The notes below the pieces were generated by a model. The model was given only the letters and a program-made list of their open reading frames with translations. It was not told where the DNA came from and made no database searches. Both the position numbers and the translations under genes were made by a program. From NCBI GenBank assembly GCA_913774355.1, contig CAJYGB010000018.1, forward strand, positions 434,001-498,000: a stretch of DNA of 64,000 nt, given 5' to 3'. Of the stretch, positions 14,896 through 23,455 are shown in pieces. The first letter of the stretch is position 1, and each line of letters starts with the position of its first letter. This DNA is from an uncultured Chryseobacterium sp. (GTDB lineage Bacteria; Bacteroidota; Bacteroidia; Flavobacteriales; Weeksellaceae).

Positions 14896-15418
14896 CTTTC
14901 TTTCGTTTTAAAAAATCGGTGATCCATTTTTTAGATTTGCTCAGCTGGCTTTTGCTGGTGCCTTCGGAAATATTTAATATGTCCGCAATTTCATGATGCT
15001 TTTTTTCTTCAAAGACGTACAGGTTAAATACGAGCCTGTAACCATCCGGCATTGATGCAAAGATTTCTTCCATGTTTATTTCTTCCATTTCATTATTCCA
15101 CTCATCATCGGCACTTTCCAAACCATTGATTTCTATATCGGAATACAGAATATTCTTGTTTTTCCTGATAAAGTTTATGGAATTGTTTACCACAATTTTT
15201 CTCAGCCAGAACGGGAAGCTTCTCCAATCCCTGCAATCCCTGATCTTTGAGAAGCAGGTAAAAAAGGAATCCATCAGAATATCTTCGGCATCATGAAGGT
15301 TATTTACATAAGAATTTGCGATGGCCAGCATTTTTGCTGAATACATATCGTAAAGGGCTTTCTGCGCCTTCCGATCATGCTTTTCTGCCAATTTAAAATT
15401 CTGTTCAAGGTTCTTCAT
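14873..15418 (-). CDS. ECF-type RNA polymerase sigma-70 factor
   Basis: 181 aa. Sigma region 2 is seen in DAEDILMDSFFTCFSKI and WLRKIVVNNSINFIRK; region 4 in IFASMPDGYRLVFNLYVFEE followed by HHEIADILNISEGTSKSQLS, the -35-binding HTH. There is no region 3 or 1, as in the extracytoplasmic-function group. It is the first gene of a three-gene unit with an overlapping membrane protein and an envelope protein, which suggests a response to envelope conditions. No -7 element was found upstream, so it may drive its own operon. Confidence 0.92.
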   Translation of the reverse strand: MKNLEQNFKLAEKHDRKAQKALYDMYSAKMLAIANSYVNNLHDAEDILMDSFFTCFSKIRDCRDWRSFPFWLRKIVVNNSINFIRKNKNILYSDIEINGLESADDEWNNEMEEINMEEIFASMPDGYRLVFNLYVFEEKKHHEIADILNISEGTSKSQLSKSKKWITDFLKRKKDEKQYAK

Positions 15419-15480
15419 GTATCTGTTTCTGTATATAAGACGGGAAGTTTTCCAAAGGGTTGCCTGAAAATAAAAAAAAA

Positions 15481-15500
15481 TTGCACTAAAAAAAGTGCAA
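15481..15500 (-). terminator. Terminator of the NupG-like permease gene
   Basis: TTGCACT / AGTGCAA, 31 bp past the stop codon, with a long T-run on the minus strand. Confidence 0.85.
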
Positions 15501-15530
15501 TTTAGTATTTTAATAATCAGCTAGATAAAA

Positions 15531-16913
15531 TTAATGTTTTACTTCTGAAATTTCGTTAGGATTGTGTTTGTGTTTAAATAATACAGCAAACAAAACCGCC
15601 AGAATCAAGGCATAAGCGGCAAAAGAAAGCCAGATATTATGCCAGTCTTTTACCATAACTACGGAGGATAGCGATCCGTCCGGATTCACCATCGCATTGA
15701 AACTTTTCTTTAAAATTTCCAGGAATGTAGGATTATCCGGTGTCGTTTCCAGATAGACTGACAACGAAGAAGCGTTCGTAAATTTATGCGTGAAAAATTT
15801 ATCGATCGCCCATCCCGCAGCATAGCTTCCGAATACAGCTCCAAACCCGTTGGTCATCATCATGAACAGCCCCTGCGCTGAAGAGCGGATTTTCTTATCT
15901 GTTGTGGTTTCCACGAAAAGAGATCCTGAGATATTAAAGAAATCAAATGCCATCCCGTAAACGATACAGGAAAGAATAATCAGTCCCAATCCGAATCCTT
16001 CGGGAACTCCATACGCAAAGAAACCAAATCTGAGCACCCAGGCAATCATCGACATCAGCATTACTTTTTTAATCCCAAATTTTTTCAGGAAAAACGGAAT
16101 CGCCAAAATGAATAAGGTTTCCGAGACCTGAGAGATAGACATAATGATGGTAGACCGCTGTACCACAAATGAATCAGCATATTTCGGAAAATGTTCAAAT
16201 TCACTTAGAAAGACGTCTCCATACGCATTGGTAAGCTGCAATGCTGCTCCCAATAACATAGAAAATAAAAAGAATAGTGCCGTTTTGTAATCTTTAAATA
16301 GTTTGAAAGCATCAAGCCCCAATTGTCTTGACAGAGGTGCATCTTTATCAATTAATTTCTGAGGAGGGCATTTCGGTAAGGTTAATGCATAAATTCCAAG
16401 GAAAACCGCTACGCCTCCTGCGATATAAAATTGCCCTTCCGTTGCTTTATTACCGGTAAGGTTGGTAATCCACATGGCAACGATAAATCCGATGGTTCCC
16501 CAGACCCGGATCGGCGGAAAGTCTTTTACAACATCCAGATCGCTGTTTTTAAGGATCGTGTAGGAAATTGAATTGGCCAGGGCAATGGTCGGCATATAGA
16601 AACACATCGCAACAAGCATTACTGAAAAAAATGAGCCGGGATCTGCAGAATGCGGCAAAACGAAAAGGACGATGCCGTAAAGAATATGTAACACCGCAAA
16701 AATCCTCTCGGCATTCACCCAACGATCGGCGATGATTCCGGTGATGGTCGGCATAAAGATAGAGGCTATCCCCATAGTTCCGAAAACAGCGCCAAACTGC
16801 GCTCCGTCCCAATGTTTTGTGCCAAACCAGAAATTAGCCATCGTTATCAGCCAAGCTCCCCAAACGAAGAACTGCAGGAAGCTGAGGATGGTCAAACGTA
16901 ATTTTAAATTCAT
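15531..16913 (-). CDS. Nucleoside permease-like MFS transporter (NupG family)
   Basis: 460 aa with twelve membrane segments. The N-terminus (LRLTILSFLQFFVWGAW, then FWFGTKHWDGAQFGAVFGTMGI) and FPPIRVWGTIGFIVAMW match the NupG/XapB nucleoside:H+ symporter branch of the major facilitator superfamily. It should import nucleosides across the inner membrane. It lies 21 bp downstream of the bifunctional nuclease gene on the same strand and is probably co-transcribed. Substrate specificity within the family (nucleoside versus sugar) is not certain. Confidence 0.85.
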   Translation of the reverse strand: MNLKLRLTILSFLQFFVWGAWLITMANFWFGTKHWDGAQFGAVFGTMGIASIFMPTITGIIADRWVNAERIFAVLHILYGIVLFVLPHSADPGSFFSVMLVAMCFYMPTIALANSISYTILKNSDLDVVKDFPPIRVWGTIGFIVAMWITNLTGNKATEGQFYIAGGVAVFLGIYALTLPKCPPQKLIDKDAPLSRQLGLDAFKLFKDYKTALFFLFSMLLGAALQLTNAYGDVFLSEFEHFPKYADSFVVQRSTIIMSISQVSETLFILAIPFFLKKFGIKKVMLMSMIAWVLRFGFFAYGVPEGFGLGLIILSCIVYGMAFDFFNISGSLFVETTTDKKIRSSAQGLFMMMTNGFGAVFGSYAAGWAIDKFFTHKFTNASSLSVYLETTPDNPTFLEILKKSFNAMVNPDGSLSSVVMVKDWHNIWLSFAAYALILAVLFAVLFKHKHNPNEISEVKH

Positions 16914-16934
16914 TGTATAGTTGTAATATCTCTT

Positions 16935-17534
16935 TTAGTCGATTTTCTTTTTCCTGCGTTTGATCTCTTCCTGGATTTCCAGTGCGGTATCGTAATCTTC
17001 TTCTTTTACGGCCTCATCCAGAAGTTTCTGAAGCTCTTCCATGGAAACAGATTTTAAGTTATCTTCTTCCTGTACGGTTTCCGAAAAATGTTCCTCTTCT
17101 TTAGAAACGTCTTCAAGTTCCAGAAGGATTCCGGCTTCGTTCAGCACCTGCTGGGTGGTAAAGATCGGCGCATCAAAACGGACGGCCATGGCTACGGCAT
17201 CGGAAGTCCTAGCATCCAGGATCATTTCTTCTTCGGTAGTTTTGTTTTTAAAGTTAATGTTTGAGAAGAAAACCCCGTCTACAATCTGATAAATGATCAC
17301 CGAAAGGAGTTCGTAATTGGCAGAAACGATAAATTTTGTAAACAGGTCATGCGTAAGAGGGCGAGGCGGATGAATGTCTTTTTCCAGACCCAGAGAGATG
17401 GATTGTGCCTCGAAATTCCCTATAACAACAGGTAATTTTATATGTGTTTCTTCATGTTCCAATAATAATGCGTACGCCCCGGATTGTGTCTGGCTGTACG
17501 ATATTCCGCGAATAATTAACTGTTTATAATCCAT
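16935..17534 (-). CDS. Bifunctional nuclease family protein (DUF151) with C-terminal UVR motif
   Basis: 199 aa. Residues 1-130 are the BFN/DUF151 domain (LPVVIGNFEAQSI, DARTSDAVAMAVRFDAPIF). An acidic linker follows, then a UVR-like helix pair at about 162-195 (LDEAVKEEDYDTALEIQEEI), the UvrB-UvrC interaction motif. This DUF151-UVR architecture is usual in Bacteroidota. Nuclease activity is known for plant relatives; the bacterial role is not settled. A -7 element lies upstream and the NupG-like permease gene 21 bp downstream. Confidence 0.9.
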   Translation of the reverse strand: MDYKQLIIRGISYSQTQSGAYALLLEHEETHIKLPVVIGNFEAQSISLGLEKDIHPPRPLTHDLFTKFIVSANYELLSVIIYQIVDGVFFSNINFKNKTTEEEMILDARTSDAVAMAVRFDAPIFTTQQVLNEAGILLELEDVSKEEEHFSETVQEEDNLKSVSMEELQKLLDEAVKEEDYDTALEIQEEIKRRKKKID

Positions 17535-17539
17535 AGCTA

Positions 17540-17547
17540 CAAATATA
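17540..17547 (-). promoter_or_regulatory. -7 element of the DUF151 gene
   Basis: Minus-strand TATATTTG matches TAnnTTTG; it lies only 5 bp before the ATG, so the leader would be extremely short or the ATG used is further in. Confidence 0.4.
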
Positions 17548-17588
17548 GATTAATTTTTCAAAGTTTTTTTTACTTTTTAGACAAAAAT

Positions 17589-17609
17589 AAAAGCCCGGAA
17601 TGGGCTTTT
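17589..17609 (-). terminator. Terminator downstream of etfA
   Basis: AAAAGCCC / GGGCTTTT, 5-nt loop. It lies 135 bp beyond the etfA stop, the gap being filled by a repeat element. Confidence 0.8.
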
Positions 17610-17614
17610 ATGGG

Positions 17615-17740
17615 TGAATTATTATGATTGGTAAATGGTGAATTTTATTTTATAAGTCAGTTTTGCCCTGCAAGTAAATTTTTCCATTTAAATAATACCA
17701 AAATTGACAAGCAAAGCAAATTGACCATTCACCATTAACC
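17615..17740. repeat. MITE-like repeat, copy 1 (ATTGACAAGCAAAGCAAATT)
   Basis: ATGGTGAAT at 17635-17643 pairs with ATTCACCAT at 17727-17735. The right part, ATTGACAAGCAAAGCAAATT followed by GACCATTCACCATT, recurs with few changes at 26660-26693. No coding capacity. Confidence 0.6.
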
Positions 17741-17744
17741 TTTC

Positions 17745-18692
17745 TTATCCTTTAAGCGCTTTAATTTTCTCCGTTAATGCAGGGATGATCTGGAAAGAGT
17801 CTCCTACCACTCCGTAATCGGCGGATTTGAAGAATGGCGCTTCCGGATCGCTGTTAATCACCACGATGGTTTTAGAAGAGTTAACACCCGCAAGATGCTG
17901 AATAGCTCCGGAAATTCCCACCGCGATGTAAAGATTCGGTGCAATAGCTTTCCCCGTCTGTCCAACGTGCTCCGTATGAGGTCTCCATCCGATATCGGAA
18001 ACCGGTTTTGAACAGGCCGTTGCTGCTCCCAAAACACTGGCCAGATCTTCGATCATTCCCCAATTTTCAGGACCTTTCATTCCTCTTCCCGCAGAAACTA
18101 CGATTTCCGCTTCTTTAAGATCCAGTTTTCCTGAGCTTTGCTCGTGGGAAATTACTTTGGTATCTTCATTGGCAACCGACAGGTTTTTTACTTCTTCAGA
18201 ACCTGAAACGGCATTTTCCTTAACACCGAAAGCATTCTGAGAAACCGTAACGATTACTCCGCTGCCTTCTGCTTTAGCGTGCATGAAACCTTTTCCGGAG
18301 AAAGCTTTTCTTTTTACCTGAAACGGTGAAAGGCTTTCCGGGGCTTCCAATGCATTGGTGATTAAAGAATATCCGTTCATTACCGCCAGCATCGGTGCAA
18401 CAGACGATGCATCCGTTGTATGAGGGAAAACGATGATATTTCCGTTAGCCACTTCACTTACGGCCTGCGCATAAGCCTTAGCGGAGAAATTTTTAAGACC
18501 TTCGTCTTTAATGTTGATCACATTTGATGCTCCATATTTATATAACAAATCTGAAGAATCGGTAGGGTTTACAGAGACTGCCGTTACGGTATCACCAGCC
18601 TGGTCCGCTACTGCTTTAGCATAAGAAACCGCTTCAAAAGCCGCTTTTTTGTAAACTCCGTTTATATTTTCTGCGTATACGAATACTGCCAT
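17745..18692 (-). CDS. etfA: Electron transfer flavoprotein, alpha subunit
   Basis: 315 aa. The C-terminal FAD-binding domain (about 200-315) is clear: VSAGRGMKGPENWGM, then SKPVSDIGWRPHTEHVGQTG and AIGISGAIQHLAG-like text (AVGISGAIQHLAGV). With EtfB it carries electrons from acyl-CoA and other dehydrogenases to the ETF:quinone oxidoreductase. It follows etfB with an unusually long 128-bp gap that contains a TTTAAGG-type repeat rather than the usual few bases. It ends before a MITE-like repeat and a terminator. Confidence 0.96.
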   Translation of the reverse strand: MAVFVYAENINGVYKKAAFEAVSYAKAVADQAGDTVTAVSVNPTDSSDLLYKYGASNVINIKDEGLKNFSAKAYAQAVSEVANGNIIVFPHTTDASSVAPMLAVMNGYSLITNALEAPESLSPFQVKRKAFSGKGFMHAKAEGSGVIVTVSQNAFGVKENAVSGSEEVKNLSVANEDTKVISHEQSSGKLDLKEAEIVVSAGRGMKGPENWGMIEDLASVLGAATACSKPVSDIGWRPHTEHVGQTGKAIAPNLYIAVGISGAIQHLAGVNSSKTIVVINSDPEAPFFKSADYGVVGDSFQIIPALTEKIKALKG

Positions 18693-18699
18693 TTTAATT

Positions 18700-18740
18700 G
18701 TTTTTTAAAGTTTAAGGTTTAATGTTCAAAGATTTGAGAT
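18700..18740. repeat. TTTAAGG-type repeat between etfB and etfA
   Basis: AAAGTTTAAGGTTTAATGTT followed by CAAAG lies in the 128-bp etfB-etfA gap. The same words occur between atpA and atpG at 30911-30975. Confidence 0.45.
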
Positions 18741-18820
18741 TCTTCCGTTTGATATTTTAGTGTTAAAATCTGAAAATGCGAATCCAGCCTCTTGAATCTT
18801 TTTACTTTTTACTTGGCTCT

Positions 18821-19567
18821 TTAGATTACTTTTGCTTCTTCGTGAAGTAATCTTACCAATTCATCCAGGTTATCTGGAGAAACCATTTTCACCGCTGCTC
18901 TCGGCGGCACGCTGTCATAGGATACCCCCTGAACTTTTACTTCAGAAGAAGCCGGTTCTACCACCTGCAAAGGTTTTGTTCTTGCCGACATAATTCCTCT
19001 CATATTCGGAATGATCAGGTCTTTTTCATCAACCAATCCTTTCTGTCCTGCGATTACGGCCGGTAATTTAACGGAGATTGTCTCTTTTCCGCCTTCGATT
19101 TCCCTTACGGCAGTCGCTTCGCTTCCGTTTACATCCAATCCTACGGATGCATTTACGAACGGCTGGTTTAACAGCTGGGCAACCATTCCCGGAACGGACC
19201 CGCCATTGTAATCGATGGATTCTTTACCGCAAAGGATCAGATCATATCCTCCGTTCTGTGCTACGGCAGCAATTTCCTTCGCTGTGGAAAAGCTGTCTTT
19301 GGGATCCAGGTTTACTCTTACCGCATCATTTGCCCCGATAGCCAGTGCTTTTCTGATAACCGGCTCCGTTACCGCATCTCCTACGTTAATTACCGTTACA
19401 GTAGCACCCTGAGACTCCTGCAATTTAATAGCTTTCGTCAGTGCAAATTCATCAAGCGGGTTGATTACCCACTGGATCCCGTTTTTGTCGAATGCAGACT
19501 TATCTGCTGTAAAGTTGATCTTGGAAGTAGTATCCGGTACACTACTGATGCAAACTAATATTTTCAT
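18821..19567 (-). CDS. etfB: Electron transfer flavoprotein, beta subunit
   Basis: 248 aa, the usual length. Family marks: KILVCISSVPDTTSKINF at the N-terminus, GIQWVINPLDEFALTKAI, the AMP-binding region DLILCGKESIDYNGGSVPGM and the recognition-loop region (ANRP-type) around MRGIMSARTKPL. It forms the heterodimer with EtfA and binds AMP. It opens the etfB-etfA unit; the 188 bp upstream hold two conspicuous dyads (19634-19659 and 19705-19720), which may be regulator sites. Confidence 0.96.
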   Translation of the reverse strand: MKILVCISSVPDTTSKINFTADKSAFDKNGIQWVINPLDEFALTKAIKLQESQGATVTVINVGDAVTEPVIRKALAIGANDAVRVNLDPKDSFSTAKEIAAVAQNGGYDLILCGKESIDYNGGSVPGMVAQLLNQPFVNASVGLDVNGSEATAVREIEGGKETISVKLPAVIAGQKGLVDEKDLIIPNMRGIMSARTKPLQVVEPASSEVKVQGVSYDSVPPRAAVKMVSPDNLDELVRLLHEEAKVI

Positions 19568-19633
19568 ACGTTGTTTAATTTTTATTTGCCTTATGTCGCC
19601 TTAAGGTTCCATACGTGCTTTATTATTCTCTTT

Positions 19634-19720
19634 GGTATAAAAGCTAATGGTTTTATACCGGGATTTTTATTAAATTATGTTTTGCTAATATAAATAAAAT
19701 ATATATTATGCATGCATAAT
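19634..19720. promoter_or_regulatory. Two dyads upstream of etfB, candidate operators
   Basis: GGTATAAAA / TTTTATACC (19634-19642 and 19651-19659, 8-nt gap) and the perfect 16-bp palindrome ATTATGCATGCATAAT (19705-19720). Neither is followed by a T-run, so they are unlikely to be terminators of the SDR gene. Their place before etfB suggests transcription-factor sites (inference). Confidence 0.45.
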
Positions 19721-19755
19721 ACTTATTAATTTATTATTCAGCGCATTAGATGTTT

Positions 19756-20463
19756 TCAGTTGGCTGGTTTGGTTGCCCTAAACTCAATCTTGCTCGGCAA
19801 AACCCGCGGATTCATTTTTAAAATATCCAGTACCAGATTCCCCATATCTTCCGGCTGAATTTTCCATGCATCCTTTTCCGAAGGAACATTTCCATTGAAA
19901 TTCGTGGCTACGGAACCCGGCATGATCACTGTAGACTTGATGTTGTATTTCCGCAGATCAATCATCGCTGCTTGGGTAAAGCCTACGACCCCGAATTTTG
20001 AGGCGTTGTATCCGGCTCCGTTTTCAAAGAAATTCGCTCCTGCCAGACTTGCAATCGTGATGTAATAGCCTTCCGTCTTTTTCAATTCTTCTACTGAAGC
20101 TTTCAGGGTGTAGAAAACACCGGTCAGATTGGTCTCGATCATATCATTCCATTCTTCTGCGGAGAGCTTATCCACCGGTTTAAAAACACCTAATCCTGCA
20201 TTGGCAATCACAAAATCCAGCTTCCCGAATTTCTCTCTCGCAGATTGTACCGCTTTTTCTTCACTGTCAAGACTTTTAACATCGGAAACAATTCCCAGAA
20301 CGTTTCCGGAATATTGTTTCAACTCCTGTTCAGCTTTTTCCACATCTTCCTTTTTTCTTCCCGAAAATGCAACGGCTACTCCGTTTTCCAGCAATATTTT
20401 AGCGATCCCGAAACCGATTCCTTTGGTTCCGCCCGTGATATAAGCTACTTTATTTTCTAACAT
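19756..20463 (-). CDS. Short-chain dehydrogenase/reductase
   Basis: 235 aa, classical SDR length. Rossmann motif TGGTKGIGFGI at residues 10-20, NAG at 88-90, catalytic Ser in TIASLAG and the YNASK (Y-x3-K) pair near residue 150. The Arg in FSGRKKEDV after the second beta strand suggests NADP(H). Substrate unknown; many such enzymes reduce 3-oxoacyl groups or sugars. It lies alone between the etf genes and a T9SS protein gene. Confidence 0.9.
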   Translation of the reverse strand: MLENKVAYITGGTKGIGFGIAKILLENGVAVAFSGRKKEDVEKAEQELKQYSGNVLGIVSDVKSLDSEEKAVQSAREKFGKLDFVIANAGLGVFKPVDKLSAEEWNDMIETNLTGVFYTLKASVEELKKTEGYYITIASLAGANFFENGAGYNASKFGVVGFTQAAMIDLRKYNIKSTVIMPGSVATNFNGNVPSEKDAWKIQPEDMGNLVLDILKMNPRVLPSKIEFRATKPAN

Positions 20464-20493
20464 TCTATTTTGGATTTAGTTCCTAAAAATAAG

Positions 20494-20519
20494 AAAAACG
20501 CTCCAATTGGAGCGTTTTT
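20494..20519 (-). terminator. Terminator of the T9SS protein gene
   Basis: AAAACGCTCC / GGAGCGTTTT with 4-nt loop, 24 bp past the stop codon; T-runs on both strands. Confidence 0.88.
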
Positions 20520-20542
20520 TACAAACTAACATTTGTCAGTAT

Positions 20543-21535
20543 TTATTTTTTAATTAGCTTTTTGCTGACATTTCCATTTATAGTATCAATATTCATAATA
20601 TAATTTCCTGGAGCTAAATCTGTTACATTTATTTGTTCATTCTTATCTGTCACGAATACTTTTCTTCCTGATAAATCGAAAATTTCAACTTTATTGATTT
20701 TATCATCCGATTTTATATTTACATAATCTGTAACAGGATTCGGATAGACAGAAACAGAATTTTTAGCGTTTGTTACTTCATTAGTGGCCAATGTTGCAGA
20801 ATTGGTATAAATCAAGTTCAGGTTATCTACAGCTGCTTGGTTAGCTACTGTATTTCCTGTAGAAGTTACTGATATAAAGTCATATTCTAAAGGAACTAAT
20901 CCAGGGGTAAATGTGTAACTTGAATTATTAAATGTAAAACTTCCCTCAGGCGTAGTCCAAGTATAAGCACCTGTAGTTTTATTATATCTAAAACTTACCG
21001 TAACCCATGTGTTGGCTGTATATGTGGATGTAGTACCCAATGTTATGGTGTAGAATGCAGCTGTTCCTGTAGAAACAGGAGTCAGTCTTCCCATACCAAC
21101 AATTTTTTTTGTACTATAATCATATCCTATACCTACAATACCTGCTGTAGCATCATACAGCGCACATTGTATTCTTCCGGCGCCCGTAGCAGGTCCTGTA
21201 TAAATATCTACTGTCCCTTGTAAAATATCATTTCCTGCTGATGCAGTGGTTGTAATACCTTTAAATGCAAATCTATTAAAGGTGTTTGCCGTACTACTGT
21301 AACCTGCCCCACTGGTTATTCTCAATGAATTCACATGAGCCGCATCTATAGCAACAACCTGATAGTCAGATGCAGCACCTCCATATATAGAATAACCTCC
21401 CTGACCTGGCGTAGCACCAGTAACATCTGTTGCCAGATTACCTGCTGTTAAAGAATTGAAATTTTCACTTACAATTGTTTGTCCGAACATCAATGAAGCT
21501 GATGCAAATAGTAAAACTGATAAAGTTCTTTTCAT
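20543..21535 (-). CDS. Secreted protein with T9SS type A sorting domain
   Basis: 330 aa. Signal peptide (1-18, ending LMFGQ), then a Ser/Thr/Gly-rich beta-sandwich-like region of about 230 residues beginning IVSENFNSLTAGNLATD, reminiscent of concanavalin-like or choice-of-anchor folds, and a sorting domain from about 262 (VSVYPNPVTDYVNIKS ... DLSGRKV ... LAPGNYIMNI ... KLIKK). It should be exported to the cell surface by T9SS. No catalytic motif is visible; adhesion or glycan binding is possible but unsupported. The gene is low in GC compared with its neighbours, and the palindrome TTTACATGTAAA lies about 20 bp before its start (21554-21565). Confidence 0.85.
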   Translation of the reverse strand: MKRTLSVLLFASASLMFGQTIVSENFNSLTAGNLATDVTGATPGQGGYSIYGGAASDYQVVAIDAAHVNSLRITSGAGYSSTANTFNRFAFKGITTTASAGNDILQGTVDIYTGPATGAGRIQCALYDATAGIVGIGYDYSTKKIVGMGRLTPVSTGTAAFYTITLGTTSTYTANTWVTVSFRYNKTTGAYTWTTPEGSFTFNNSSYTFTPGLVPLEYDFISVTSTGNTVANQAAVDNLNLIYTNSATLATNEVTNAKNSVSVYPNPVTDYVNIKSDDKINKVEIFDLSGRKVFVTDKNEQINVTDLAPGNYIMNIDTINGNVSKKLIKK

Positions 21536-21575
21536 AATATTTTTGTTATATATTTTACATGTAAATATAGAAAAA

Positions 21576-21601
21576 ATCCCTTAGAAAAAATGCTAAGGGA
21601 T
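21576..21601 (-). terminator. Terminator of the M20 dipeptidase gene
   Basis: ATCCCTTAG / CTAAGGGAT with 8-nt loop, 19 bp past the stop codon, T-run on the minus strand. Confidence 0.85.
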
Positions 21602-21620
21602 TAATTTTTAAAATTTTAAC

Positions 21621-23003
21621 TTATTTTTTCGAATAATTTTCGAAAAACAACGGTATACTTTCAATTCCTTTATAGAAGTTGAACAGCCCATAATGCTCAT
21701 TCGGAGAGTGGATGGCATCTGAATCCAGCCCGAAGCCCATTAAAACGGATTTAGCGCCTAAAACCTGCTCGAACATGGCTGTAATCGGTATGCTTCCGCC
21801 GCCTCGGTACGGAAGGACTTCTTTTCCGAAAGCGGTTTCCATGGCCTGTTTTGCGGCCGTGAACTCTTTGGTTTCTGTCGGCAGGACGTATGGCATTCCT
21901 CCGTGGTGCGGGGTAACTTTTACCTTTACGTTTTCAGGAGCGATTTTTTCAAAGTATTTTGTAAATTTTTCCGTAATTTCCTCAGGAGTCTGATAAGGTA
22001 CCAGACGCATGGATATTTTGGCAGAAGCTTTGGAAGGAATCACGGTTTTTGCACCTTCTCCAGTATAGCCTCCCCAAATCCCGTTGCAGTCGAGTGTTGG
22101 ACGGATCGATGTCCTTTCCAGGGTTGTATATCCTTTCTCTCCTTCCACACCATTCAGTCCGATGGATTTTTTGAATTCTTCCGGATTGTCTTTTAATTTA
22201 TTCATATCGGCCCTGTCGGATTCTGAAACGGTTTCTACATTGTCATAAAACCCGTCAATGGTAATATGTCCGTCTTCGTCGATCAGTTTGGCAATCATCC
22301 TCGAAAGGACATGGATCGGGTTCGGAACGGCGCCTCCGTACAGTCCGGAATGCAGATCCCTGTTCGGTCCTTCTATTTCCACTTCTACATAGCTCAGCCC
22401 TCTTAATCCCGTCGTTACCGTAGGCTGTTCGTTGCTGTAAATATGGGTATCGGAAATCAGGATGCAGTCGCAGGATAATTTTTCTTTGTTTTCATTGACG
22501 AAATCCCCAAGGCTTACAGAACCTACTTCTTCTTCTCCTTCCAGAATAAATTTAACGTTGCAAGGAAGCGTATTGGTCTTCATCATCGCCTCAAAAGCTT
22601 TCAGGTGCATGAAAAACTGACCTTTATCGTCTGCGGAACCTCTGGCGAAAATCGCACCTTCCGGATGCAGCTCGGTTTTTTCAATATACGGTTCAAAAGG
22701 TGGCTTTGCCCATAATTCCAGGGGATCGGCAGGCTGTACATCGTAATGTCCGTATACTAATACTGTCGGTAAATTTTCATCTAAGATTTTTTCCCCGAAA
22801 ACGATAGGATATCCTTTGGTCTGGCATACTTCCACATGATCCGCTCCTGCATTTTTCAGGTATTCCGCTACAACATCCGCGCATTTCAGGACGTCTTCTT
22901 TATACGCCGGATCTGCAGATATGGAGGGAATTCTCAGTAATTCAAACAATTCATCTACGAAACGCTGTTTGTTTTCGCTGATGTAATTTAATGTCTCTTG
23001 CAT
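21621..23003 (-). CDS. M20 family dipeptidase
   Basis: 460 aa. Di-zinc M20 signatures: VYGHYDVQPAD (first His ligand and Asp), ARGSADDKGQF (bridging Asp), EGEEEVGS (general base Glu and ligand), HSGLYGGAVPNP in the lid/dimerisation domain and the final His ligand in AIHSPNEHYG. This is the CNDP-like cytosolic dipeptidase group, which splits dipeptides with broad specificity. No signal peptide, so it acts in the cytoplasm on imported peptides. Monocistronic. Confidence 0.93.
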   Translation of the reverse strand: MQETLNYISENKQRFVDELFELLRIPSISADPAYKEDVLKCADVVAEYLKNAGADHVEVCQTKGYPIVFGEKILDENLPTVLVYGHYDVQPADPLELWAKPPFEPYIEKTELHPEGAIFARGSADDKGQFFMHLKAFEAMMKTNTLPCNVKFILEGEEEVGSVSLGDFVNENKEKLSCDCILISDTHIYSNEQPTVTTGLRGLSYVEVEIEGPNRDLHSGLYGGAVPNPIHVLSRMIAKLIDEDGHITIDGFYDNVETVSESDRADMNKLKDNPEEFKKSIGLNGVEGEKGYTTLERTSIRPTLDCNGIWGGYTGEGAKTVIPSKASAKISMRLVPYQTPEEITEKFTKYFEKIAPENVKVKVTPHHGGMPYVLPTETKEFTAAKQAMETAFGKEVLPYRGGGSIPITAMFEQVLGAKSVLMGFGLDSDAIHSPNEHYGLFNFYKGIESIPLFFENYSKK

Positions 23004-23110
23004 TGTAAAATATTATTTTGTTAAAAGTAAAAAATTTGCCCCGCAGGAACAAACAAAAAGATATAATTTTCCTCAGGTTGACAAAGGATCCGTTCACATA
23101 AGCCCATAAA

Positions 23111-23137
23111 AAAATCCCGCATTTCTACGGGACTTTT
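23111..23137 (-). terminator. Terminator of the small lipoprotein gene
   Basis: AAAATCCCG / CGGGACTTTT with 8-nt loop (one bulge), 16 bp past the stop codon. Confidence 0.75.
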
Positions 23138-23152
23138 TATATTTTTCAGCGA

Positions 23153-23455
23153 TTAGTGCTCAGCCTTTGGTGTCTGAGTTCCCTGAGGGATTGGCGTAGC
23201 ATCAGAATGCTTTCCGTCTTCTGCTTTAGGCTGTACCGCAGCGGCAGTATCCGTTTTTGCAGGAGCCTCATGGCCTTCGTGCGCATCTCCTCTGTATTTG
23301 GAAAGATTATCCTGCTCACCACTGGTCTGCTCGTCGTCAGAGTATCTCTCTACGCCTTCTTCCAGCTTGATTACGTCTTTATTTCCGCCAGCCTGGATTT
23401 TTTTACAGCTTACCGCAACCGTAGCAAGGGCTAAACATATCACTAATTTTTTCAT
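23153..23455 (-). CDS. Small lipoprotein, unknown function
   Basis: 100 aa from the ATG at 23455; a longer frame from 23494 would put 13 charged residues before the signal peptide, so the inner start is chosen. The signal peptide MKKLVICLALATVAVSC ends in a lipobox with Cys17. The mature part is hydrophilic, rich in Glu, Asp, Gln, Lys and His, and probably disordered. It is not a family I recognise. It sits between the dipeptidase and a methyltransferase on the same strand, with its own terminator. Confidence 0.7.
   Translation of the reverse strand: MKKLVICLALATVAVSCKKIQAGGNKDVIKLEEGVERYSDDEQTSGEQDNLSKYRGDAHEGHEAPAKTDTAAAVQPKAEDGKHSDATPIPQGTQTPKAEH

Noticed and set aside
20543..21535. Horizontally acquired gene on the basis of low GC
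   Set aside because: Ser/Thr/Asn-rich T9SS proteins often have low GC in these genomes, and no mobile element flanks it.
21554..21565. TTTACATGTAAA as another site of the XRE regulator
   Set aside because: Its half-sites are spaced by two bases instead of four, and a single 12-bp A/T palindrome is weak evidence.
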